DNA of 5,898 nt, from positions 1 to 5,898 of the forward strand of contig CAJMLD010000109.1 of assembly GCA_905214175.1 (NCBI GenBank), in the 5' to 3' direction. The stretch is from an uncultured bacterium (lineage in GTDB: Bacteria > Actinomycetota > Coriobacteriia > Coriobacteriales > Atopobiaceae). Below are positions 1 to 5,363 of the stretch, in pieces. Every line of letters starts with the position of its first letter. Position 1 is the stretch's first letter. Made by a program: the position numbers and the translations under genes. Under the pieces are notes generated by a model, which was given only the letters and a program-made list of their open reading frames with translations, did no database searches and was not told the origin of the DNA.

Positions 1-385
1 AGGTCGTGGTGGTCTTGCCGTTGGTGCCGGTGATGCCCACCCAGTTCTCCGGGCTCTCGCGCCAGGCAAACTCGGGCTCGCCGATGATTTCCTTAGAGCA
101 TGCGGCCGCCGCCTGGAAGAAGGCGGAGCTCACCGGGATGCCCGGGGAAGCTATGGCCAGGTCGAAGGCACCCGTAACATCCTCGGTGCCCAGGACGCAA
201 CGCACGCCCATGGCCTCAAGCGCGTGCGTGACCTCGCCCTCGTGCGAGGAGGCGCCGCCGAAGAGCGTGACGGAGGAGACCCTCTCGCCAAGCCCCACCA
301 GGTAGCGGCAGACGGCCTCGCCCGTGTGCCCTATGCCAAGAACGGCGACGTCACCAAGATGCGCCGAGGAACTGCTGTCCTGCAT
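1..385 (-). CDS. murD: UDP-N-acetylmuramoylalanine--D-glutamate ligase MurD, N-terminal part (runs off the window)
   Basis: Cytoplasmic ATP-dependent Mur ligase that adds D-glutamate to UDP-MurNAc-L-alanine. The first 128 codons are visible, from the ATG at 385 to the window edge. A Rossmann-like N-terminal domain begins with VLGIGHTG (residues 15-22), the nucleotide-sugar binding loop; MurD more often has a Lys where His20 stands. SPGIP at 80-84 is a MurD hallmark. GITGTNGKTTT from residue 117 is the ATP-binding P-loop opening the central domain, with Lys124 as the phosphate-binding lysine. The central and C-terminal domains lie outside the window. The start is chosen because AGGGGG, which uses the AG of the mraY stop codon, lies 6 nt upstream. 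The gap to mraY is 10 bp, implying co-transcription and probable translational coupling. Identity is firm from the motifs and from the mraY-murD order typical of dcw clusters. Confidence 0.95.
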   Translation of the reverse strand, partial: MQDSSSSAHLGDVAVLGIGHTGEAVCRYLVGLGERVSSVTLFGGASSHEGEVTHALEAMGVRCVLGTEDVTGAFDLAIASPGIPVSSAFFQAAAACSKEIIGEPEFAWRESPENWVGITGTNGKTTTT

Positions 386-391
386 GAGATG

Positions 392-397
392 CCCCCT
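392..397 (-). promoter_or_regulatory. Ribosome-binding site of murD overlapping the mraY stop codon
   Basis: AGGGGG on the minus strand, 6 nt before the murD ATG at 385. Its first two bases belong to the mraY TAG stop, so termination of mraY happens on top of the murD initiation site. Confidence 0.6.
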
Positions 398-1421
398 AGC
401 CAAGCTGGAAGTACAGCGCGAAACCAAGGACCGCGAAGGCGGCCGAGACGATCCAGAAGCGAATGACGACCTTCGTCTCGCTCCAGCCCTTCTTCTCGAA
501 GTGGTGGTGGAGCGGGGCCATGAGGAAGACGCGCTTGCCCGTGCTCTTGAAGCTCACGACCTGAATGATCACCGACAGCGCCTCTACGATGAAGAGCCCA
601 CCCATGACGAGCGAGCAGACCTCGGTCTTGGTGAGGACGGCAAGCGCCGCGAAGGCGCCGCCCAGGGCAAGCGAGCCCGTGTCGCCCATGAAGATCGAGG
701 CGGGGTAGCAGTTGTACCACAGGAAGCCCACGCAGGCGCCCACGATGGTGGCGGCAAGCACCGAGAGGCCAAGCTGGTCCTCATTGAAGGCGACCATGGC
801 CATCACGACCATGACCACGAGCACCGTTCCCCCGGCGAGGCCGTCGAGGCCGTCGGTGAGGTTGACGGCATTGGAGAGCCCGGCCAGAAGCAGGAAGACG
901 AAGACCATGTAGAGCCAAGGCACCCGCACGCCGCCAAAGGTGGAGGTAAGAACGCCCAGGTCAAGCGTCGCACCGCCGGGAAATTCGATGGTTGGCGCGA
1001 CTCCGCAGTAGTTCACCGCTACCAGGCAGAAGATCACGCAGACAAGGGTGAGGCCCACCATCTTCTGCGAGGGCGTGAGGCCCAGCGAGCGCTTGTGCGC
1101 CACAGACTCGATGTCGTCGAGAAGCCCCAGCGCGCCGGTCGCGAGCATCGCGAAGAGCGCAAGGAAGAGCATGGGCGACCAGGGGGCCATAAGGAGCGTG
1201 GTCACCACCACGCCGAGGAGAATCACGATGCCGCCCATGGTGGGGGTACCCTGCTTCACGAGGTGGCGCTTGGGACCGTCGGCCCTCACCTGCTGACCCA
1301 GCCCCTCGTGGCGCATGAGCTTGATGAAGAAGGGCATCACGATTGCCGTGATGACGGCGGCGACACCTGCCGCAAGAAGCACCTGGTAGCTCGGGTACGC
1401 CGGATTTCCCACAATGAACAT
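396..1421 (-). CDS. mraY: Phospho-N-acetylmuramoyl-pentapeptide transferase MraY
   Basis: Integral membrane enzyme that transfers phospho-MurNAc-pentapeptide from UDP to undecaprenyl phosphate, giving lipid I, the first membrane step of peptidoglycan synthesis. The 341-residue length is normal for a compact MraY, and about ten hydrophobic segments span the protein. Family signatures are all present: KQGTPTMGG (56-64), the Asp pair in GLLDDIES (Asp102-Asp103), NAVNLTDGLDGLAGG (184-198), FMGDTGSLALGG (244-255, with Asp247), and the APLHHHFEKKGW loop (His305-307). These hold the Mg2+ and substrate-binding residues, so the enzyme looks intact. The ATG overlaps the murF stop by one base (TGATG), and GAGGGGAG lies about 10 nt upstream inside murF, so translation is probably coupled to murF. 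It is followed by murD after 10 bp. Nothing anomalous was seen. Confidence 0.98.
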   Translation of the reverse strand: MFIVGNPAYPSYQVLLAAGVAAVITAIVMPFFIKLMRHEGLGQQVRADGPKRHLVKQGTPTMGGIVILLGVVVTTLLMAPWSPMLFLALFAMLATGALGLLDDIESVAHKRSLGLTPSQKMVGLTLVCVIFCLVAVNYCGVAPTIEFPGGATLDLGVLTSTFGGVRVPWLYMVFVFLLLAGLSNAVNLTDGLDGLAGGTVLVVMVVMAMVAFNEDQLGLSVLAATIVGACVGFLWYNCYPASIFMGDTGSLALGGAFAALAVLTKTEVCSLVMGGLFIVEALSVIIQVVSFKSTGKRVFLMAPLHHHFEKKGWSETKVVIRFWIVSAAFAVLGFALYFQLG

Positions 1422-2860
1422 CAGCGAAGCACTCCCCTCGCGAACGCATCCAGACCGCAGGAACGAGACGCCTTGACCAGTACGAGGTCGCCCTGCGAGA
1501 AGACGGGGGCGAGCGTCTCCACGGCAGCGTCGACCGTGGGGAAGAGCTGCAGACGGTCCTCGGAGGCGCCCATCGTGCGCGCTGCCTCGGCCATCTCGGC
1601 GGCAAGCTCCCCGCCAATGAAGACAAGCATATCAAGGCCCTTGGCCGCGGCATAGGCGCCCACGTAGCCGTGGAGGCGCCGCTCCTCGCTGCCAAGCTCG
1701 CCCATCTCGCCCAGAACGGCAACGCGCATCCCCGTTGCGTCCATCTCGGAGAGGACGTCGAGGGCGGCGGCCATGGAGGCGGGGCTTGCGTTGTAGGAGT
1801 CGTCAATCACGCGCACGCCGCGCGGCGACTCCGAGACGGCCAGGCGCATGCTCGCGGCAGGCATCGCGGCCATGGCGTCGGCTGCGGCATCGCGGTCGAG
1901 GCCCAGGGCATCCACCACGGCCAAGGCGAGAAGGAAGTCGGGCACCACCTGGCGGCCAGGGACCGAGGGCGTGACCCGCCTTGACCAGCCGTCCTTGCAC
2001 GAGACGGTGAACGAGGCCGCTCCCGTGCCGGTGAGCTCGACGTTGGTAGCGCGAACGTCGTCGCCCTCGCGCTCGCCCACGTACGCCACTGGGATGCCCG
2101 CGGGACGCGCGAAGTTCTCGGCAATGAAGGGCGTGTAGTCGTTTGCGCTGGTAAGCACCAGCAGCGGCTCGACGCCGCCCGACGCCACCATGCCCGAGAC
2201 GACCTCGGCCTTGGCACGGGCGATGTTCTCGCGTGAGCCAAGAAGCCCAATGTGGCTCGTGCCCACGTTGGTGATTACGGCGAGCGTTGGCGCGCAGCAG
2301 GCGGCCATGCGACGAATCTCGTTGGGATGGTTCATGCCCATCTCGCAGACGAGAACCTCGGCGTCGTCAGGTGCCGAGAGCACCGTGAGCGGCAAGCCGA
2401 TGAGGTTGTTGAGGTTGCCCTGGGTTGCGTGGACGCGGCGCGCGCTTGCGATGCCCGCGCGCAGGAGGTTCTTGGTCGTGGTCTTGCCCACCGAGCCGGT
2501 GACGCCCACCACAAGCCAGCTGGGGTGTCTGGCACGCCACTCGTGAGCCAAGCGGAGCAGGAACTCCTCGGCGTCGTCGTCCTGGGGGCGCACCACGGCA
2601 CAGCCGCGCTCACGGGCAAGGGCGAGAAGCGCCGCGTCCGGCTCACGCGTCACCACGACGCAGGATGCCCCCGCAGTAACGGCGGCAGGCGCAAAGTCGT
2701 TGCCATCGACCTTCTCGCCGAGAAACGCCACAAAGACCGAGCCGGCGCCAACCTTGCGCGAGTCAATCTCGACAGTGCCCTCGACGCGCGCGGAAGGCGT
2801 CCCCTCGAGCAGCTGCGACCCCGTGGCGAGCACGAGGTCTGCGATGTCCATGGATAGCAT
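1421..2860 (-). CDS. murF: UDP-N-acetylmuramoyl-tripeptide--D-alanyl-D-alanine ligase MurF
   Basis: Cytoplasmic ATP-dependent ligase that adds D-Ala-D-Ala to UDP-MurNAc-tripeptide, the last soluble step before MraY. It has 479 residues, a usual length. Motifs in order: the N-terminal substrate domain with EIDSRKVGAGSVFVA (31-45), the P-loop GVTGSVGKTTTKN (119-131), TQGNLNNLIGLPL (146-158, MurF-typical), EMGMNHPNEI (173-182), TNVGTSHIG (197-205), DDSYNASPASM (353-363, strongly MurF-specific), GEMGELG (384-390), and C-terminal VLVKASRSCGLD (460-471). The usual G-x-H-N-x-x-N-x-L motif reads GRQVVPDFLL (301-310), a departure worth noting. The frame is open upstream to an ATG at 2923, but that would overlap ftsI by 50 bp. 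The ATG at 2860 directly follows AGGGGGAACA and lies 13 bp after the ftsI stop, so it is preferred; an ATG at 2851 is a second option. murE, the expected upstream neighbour, is missing. Confidence 0.96.
   Translation of the reverse strand: MLSMDIADLVLATGSQLLEGTPSARVEGTVEIDSRKVGAGSVFVAFLGEKVDGNDFAPAAVTAGASCVVVTREPDAALLALARERGCAVVRPQDDDAEEFLLRLAHEWRARHPSWLVVGVTGSVGKTTTKNLLRAGIASARRVHATQGNLNNLIGLPLTVLSAPDDAEVLVCEMGMNHPNEIRRMAACCAPTLAVITNVGTSHIGLLGSRENIARAKAEVVSGMVASGGVEPLLVLTSANDYTPFIAENFARPAGIPVAYVGEREGDDVRATNVELTGTGAASFTVSCKDGWSRRVTPSVPGRQVVPDFLLALAVVDALGLDRDAAADAMAAMPAASMRLAVSESPRGVRVIDDSYNASPASMAAALDVLSEMDATGMRVAVLGEMGELGSEERRLHGYVGAYAAAKGLDMLVFIGGELAAEMAEAARTMGASEDRLQLFPTVDAAVETLAPVFSQGDLVLVKASRSCGLDAFARGVLR
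1432..1439 (-). promoter_or_regulatory. Ribosome-binding site of mraY inside the end of murF
   Basis: GAGGGGAG on the minus strand, 10 nt before the mraY ATG and embedded in the last murF codons. Together with the TGATG junction this suggests that ribosomes ending murF can reinitiate on mraY. Confidence 0.6.
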
Positions 2861-2864
2861 TGTT

Positions 2865-2870
2865 CCCCCT
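2865..2870 (-). promoter_or_regulatory. Ribosome-binding site that decides the murF start
   Basis: AGGGGG on the minus strand, 4 nt before the ATG at 2860 and 13 nt before the ATG at 2851. The spacing favours 2860. It lies in the 13-bp ftsI-murF gap and argues against the longer frame from 2923. Confidence 0.6.
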
Positions 2871-2873
2871 GAC

Positions 2874-4679
2874 CTAGTTGGTTGTCGAAGAGGCGCTTGT
2901 TGAGGCATCCGGAGAGATGCCAAGGTCCGTGACGGCCGCTTCCATTATCACCTTGAAGGTGGGTGCCGCCGAGGAGAGCGCGAGATGCGGTGTGCCATTG
3001 AGACCAACGTACACCAGGACGTCGGGGTCATCGGCGTTGGCAAAGCCGCACAGCGACGCCACATACTTGCCCTGCTGGTAGCCGCCGGACTCGCTGGCCT
3101 GCTCGCCCGTGCCCGTCTTACCTGCAATGGTATAGCCATCGACCTGGCCGAGTTTACCGGTGCCGTCGGTCATGACCGAAATCATCATGTCGGTGACCCC
3201 GTCCGCCGTCTCCTTGGAGATGACCTGGTCGCCCGTTGGCCACTCGACCTCCTCGCCACCCTTGGAGATGAGGAAGTGGGGCGTGGTGGGAATGCCATCG
3301 TTGGCGACGATGCCAAACGCGCGCACGATCTGCACCATGGGCACGGCGAGGGCCTGGCCAAAGGCCATGGCGCCAAGCGTCGCGCCCGTGTAGTCCTCGT
3401 AGCTTGTCACGATGCCCGCGGACTCGCCGGGGTAGTCGATGCCCGTGGTGTGCCCAATGCCAAAGCTATCCACACCCTCGGCAAAACGCTGGGCGCCAAT
3501 GACCTCCTGGGCGAGAAGCGACACGCCAACGTTCGAGGAGCGCACGAGCATGGTGCGCACCGTCATGTCCTCGGATCCACTGCGTGGCTCGTCGTCGGTT
3601 ACCCAGTCGTCGCCGGCAAGAATCTGCACAGGAACGTTGTAGACGCTGTTGGCGTTGAAGAGGCCGTTCTCGACGCCAATGGCAACGGTCAGGATCTTGA
3701 ACATCGAGCCCGGCTCGTAGGACGCGGTCACGGGCTTGAGCGTGAGGGCGTCTGAGCTGGTGTTGGCCAGGTCGGAGAGCTTGGCCAACGGAGTCGAGCA
3801 CGCCGCGTATATCTCGCCCGTCTTGGGGTTGGTCACCATGACCGAGCCGGAGTCTGAGTCGTAGTCCTCGACTGCCTGGGAGATGGCCTCCTCGGCCTTC
3901 TCCTGGATGTCGATGTCGATGGACAGGACGAGGTCCTGGCCGTTCTTTGCCTCGGTGATCTGGGAGGTTCCGCCGGCGATGGGCGTGCCCGTGAGGCCGG
4001 TCTCGACGATCATCTGGCCATCGGTACCCGAGAGGACGTCGTTGTAGTAGTACTCCAGGCCGGTGAGACCGTCGCCGTCGGAGCCCACGACGCCCAGCAC
4101 CTGGCTGGCCACGTCACCGTAGGGGTAGATGCGCTTGGTGTCGTCGAGGTAGTAGACACCCTTGAGCTTGGCGTCCGCGAGCTGCTGCTTGATGGTATCG
4201 GCAACGTCGGTGTCCACCTGGCGCTGCACGTAGGCGAAGGTCGAGTCGGTGGTGAGCGCCGAGGTGTAGTCGCTTGCAGAGCCGCCCAGGTTGGCGGCGA
4301 GGATCTTCGCCACGCCGGAGGGGTCCGTGATCTCCTTGGGGTTGCAGTAGATGGTCTTGCAGTCGACGCTCATGGCAAGCACGTTGCCGTTGCGGTCGTA
4401 GATGGTGCCGCGCTTGGCGTGCAGCGTGATCACGTTTGTGCGGTGCTGCGCAGCATCCTCGGAGAGGCTCGAGGCATCAATCACCTGGAGCCACACCAGG
4501 CGCCCCGCAACAACGAAGAAAACAAGCATGAGGATGAGGAAGATCGTGCGCGTGCCGTTGTCAAAGCCACCGGGCCCCGACCCGCCCGGCCTTGACGCGC
4601 GGGCGCGGTACCGGGCACGAGAGGCCTCGTCATACGAGGCCTCCGGCATTCCACGCCGCCCTTGGCGGCTCTGTCTCAT
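2874..4679 (-). CDS. ftsI: Class B penicillin-binding protein, septal transpeptidase FtsI (PBP2/PBP3 type)
   Basis: Membrane-anchored D,D-transpeptidase that cross-links septal peptidoglycan. 601 residues from the ATG at 4679. A basic, Gly/Arg-rich cytoplasmic tail (1-44) precedes one membrane anchor (about 45-64, rich in F, L, I and V). The class B dimerisation domain opens with RGTIYDRNG (90-98). The transpeptidase domain has all three active-site motifs: SMFK (325-328, nucleophile Ser325), SSN (381-383) and KTGT (521-524). It ends shortly after that domain with a Ser/Thr/Ala tail; no PASTA repeats are seen. Start choice: a GTG at 4691 has no ribosome-binding site; the ATG at 4679 follows GAGAGAGAG, a weak one; an ATG at 4649 is also possible. 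A 10-bp-arm inverted repeat lies at codons 13-20. It sits 23 bp after ftsL and 13 bp before murF. The FtsI role rests on the division-cluster position beside ftsL; a general class B PBP is the alternative. Confidence 0.94.
   Translation of the reverse strand: MRQSRQGRRGMPEASYDEASRARYRARASRPGGSGPGGFDNGTRTIFLILMLVFFVVAGRLVWLQVIDASSLSEDAAQHRTNVITLHAKRGTIYDRNGNVLAMSVDCKTIYCNPKEITDPSGVAKILAANLGGSASDYTSALTTDSTFAYVQRQVDTDVADTIKQQLADAKLKGVYYLDDTKRIYPYGDVASQVLGVVGSDGDGLTGLEYYYNDVLSGTDGQMIVETGLTGTPIAGGTSQITEAKNGQDLVLSIDIDIQEKAEEAISQAVEDYDSDSGSVMVTNPKTGEIYAACSTPLAKLSDLANTSSDALTLKPVTASYEPGSMFKILTVAIGVENGLFNANSVYNVPVQILAGDDWVTDDEPRSGSEDMTVRTMLVRSSNVGVSLLAQEVIGAQRFAEGVDSFGIGHTTGIDYPGESAGIVTSYEDYTGATLGAMAFGQALAVPMVQIVRAFGIVANDGIPTTPHFLISKGGEEVEWPTGDQVISKETADGVTDMMISVMTDGTGKLGQVDGYTIAGKTGTGEQASESGGYQQGKYVASLCGFANADDPDVLVYVGLNGTPHLALSSAAPTFKVIMEAAVTDLGISPDASTSASSTTN
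4621..4643. repeat. Perfect inverted repeat with 10-bp arms inside the 5' end of ftsI
   Basis: The arms GAGGCCTCGT (4621-4630) and ACGAGGCCTC (4634-4643) are exact reverse complements separated by CAT. Each arm also holds the self-complementary GAGGCCTC. In the ftsI mRNA this covers codons 13-20 (EASYDEAS, encoded in part by the repeated GAGGCCTC) and would fold into a very stable stem with a 3-nt AUG loop (that AUG is out of frame). It lies 36 nt after the preferred start and 6 nt after the alternative ATG at 4649. Confidence 0.8.
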
Positions 4680-4702
4680 GCTCTCTCTCACGAGGGAGTA
4701 GT

Positions 4703-5221
4703 CTACGCCTCAGGGGCGGCCGTATCGGCGTTCGTCACGGACTGCGCAGCATCCCCATTCGCCGAGGCGGCGTCGGTCGACGTGGCGTCTGCGGTGGCGC
4801 TGTTGGACGAGAGGTCGATCACCTCTCGGTTGGTCGAGAGGGTCATGCCGTAGTTCTGCGTGGCAATGCGGCTGATGCGGCTGGACGAGGAGAGCACGGA
4901 CTTCTCAACCTGGAGGTCCTCGTTGAGCGTCTGCGCCTCCTTGATCTGCGAGCGCAGCGCCGAGTTGGCCTGGAGCGTCGAGACGGTTGCCGTGGAGAGC
5001 GCCACGCGGCAGGCACCGAGCGCGATGAACACAAGGGCGCAGACGACAACGGTGCGGACGCGGCTCAGGAACTGGGGGCTCACGCCGGCGCGGGCGCGGG
5101 CGTCGAGTCCGCCACCGGTGACGACCGAGAACGACGGGCGCTCGTCGACGCGTTCGTCGCGGCGCTCGCGGCTCCTCTCGGCTGCGTCCATCCTGACGGC
5201 CTCTGACCCCTGATACCTCAT
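4703..5221 (-). CDS. ftsL: FtsL-like bitopic cell division protein
   Basis: 172-residue single-pass membrane protein with FtsL/DivIC architecture. These small septal scaffold proteins bind partners through an extracytoplasmic coiled coil and help activate FtsWI. Residues 1-55 are a long, charged cytoplasmic tail rich in Arg, Glu and Asp. Residues about 57-77 are the membrane span. Residues about 79-120 are a coiled-coil-like segment with spaced Leu/Ile/Val (LQANSALRSQIKEAQTLNED). NYGM at 123-126 resembles the short aromatic/Met stretch that often follows the coil in this family. The last 35 residues are low-complexity Ala/Ser/Thr/Asp and probably disordered. Start: the ATG at 5221 follows AAGGGA with 5-nt spacing; an ATG at 5191 (residue 11) is a less likely option. 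FtsL sequences diverge widely, so the call rests on topology, size and position between rsmH and ftsI; the general septum formation initiator family is the alternative label. Confidence 0.85.
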   Translation of the reverse strand: MRYQGSEAVRMDAAERSRERRDERVDERPSFSVVTGGGLDARARAGVSPQFLSRVRTVVVCALVFIALGACRVALSTATVSTLQANSALRSQIKEAQTLNEDLQVEKSVLSSSSRISRIATQNYGMTLSTNREVIDLSSNSATADATSTDAASANGDAAQSVTNADTAAPEA

Positions 5222-5226
5222 TGCTG

Positions 5227-5232
5227 TCCCTT
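5227..5232 (-). promoter_or_regulatory. Ribosome-binding site of ftsL
   Basis: AAGGGA on the minus strand, 5 nt before the ATG at 5221. It supports this start over the internal ATG at 5191. Confidence 0.55.
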
Positions 5233-5237
5233 GTCTC

Positions 5238-5250
5238 CCGGCGATGCCGG
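5238..5250 (-). other. Small perfect hairpin upstream of the ftsL ribosome-binding site
   Basis: On the minus strand CCGGC-ATC-GCCGG forms a perfect 5-bp all-G/C stem with a 3-nt loop. It lies 5 nt upstream of the AAGGGA that precedes ftsL and directly follows the tandem array. No T-tract follows, so it is not an intrinsic terminator. It might affect ftsL translation initiation or mRNA stability, but such short stems also arise by chance in GC-rich DNA. Confidence 0.4.
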
Positions 5251-5251
5251 A

Positions 5252-5334
5252 CGTTGTGCGTACTGGTGCGTTGGTGCTTCGTTGGTGGTGCGTTTGAGCT
5301 GCGTTTGTGGTGCGTACTACTACGTTTGTGGTGC
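5252..5334. repeat. Imperfect 10-11 bp tandem repeat array in the rsmH-ftsL gap
   Basis: On the plus strand, eight consecutive units each begin with CGT, at 5252, 5259, 5269, 5280, 5291, 5302, 5313 and 5323 (steps 7, 10, 11, 11, 11, 11, 10). The consensus is CGTTTGTGGTG. Units at 5302 and 5323 are identical over 12 bases including the following C; 5280 differs by one base (CGTTGGTGGTG). The units at 5291 (CGTTTGAGCTG), 5269 (CGTTGGTGCTT), 5259 and 5313 are more diverged. On the transcribed strand the unit reads CACCACAAACG. It fills most of the only sizeable gap in the window. The period is about one DNA helical turn, so the cores would lie on one face of the helix. Function is unknown. Confidence 0.85.
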
Positions 5335-5342
5335 TATGCAGA

Positions 5343-5356
5343 CGACCTTGCGGTCG
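5343..5356 (-). other. Hairpin with GCAA (GNRA-type) tetraloop after the rsmH stop
   Basis: On the minus strand CGACC-GCAA-GGTCG forms a 5-bp stem closed by a GCAA loop, which belongs to the unusually stable GNRA tetraloop class. It starts 7 nt after the rsmH stop codon and ends 8 nt before the tandem array. No U-run follows (the next bases are TCTGCATAGC), so it is not a classical terminator. It could protect the 3' end of rsmH mRNA or mark a processing site; that is inference only. Confidence 0.4.
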
Positions 5357-5363
5357 GGTGCGA

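Noticed and set aside
324..1655. Plus-strand open frame of 443 codons opposite mraY and the murF 3' end
   Set aside because: It is rich in His, Arg, Asp and Glu with no recognisable domain and runs antisense to clear mraY and murF sequence. Long antisense frames are expected in GC-rich coding DNA.
961..1806. Minus-strand frame of 281 codons overlapping murF and mraY
   Set aside because: It is the same strand in another frame across two well-supported genes; the product is Arg/Pro/Ser-rich and matches nothing.
2861..2923. Longer murF from the ATG at 2923
   Set aside because: It would overlap the end of ftsI by 50 bp, and the extra 21 residues look like an out-of-frame reading of the ftsI tail. 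The ATG at 2860 has a ribosome-binding site in the gap.
2985..3755. Plus-strand open frame of 256 codons opposite ftsI
   Set aside because: Antisense to the FtsI transpeptidase domain with its intact active-site motifs. The composition is that of a shadow frame and no separate motif is visible.
5252..5334. The tandem array as a CRISPR array
   Set aside because: Units are 7-11 bp, contiguous and imperfect with no spacers, which is not CRISPR architecture.
5222..5363. A promoter or terminator in the rsmH-ftsL gap
   Set aside because: No convincing -35/-10 pair was found on the minus strand, and neither hairpin is followed by a T-tract. Left uncalled, although a promoter unlike the consensus cannot be excluded.
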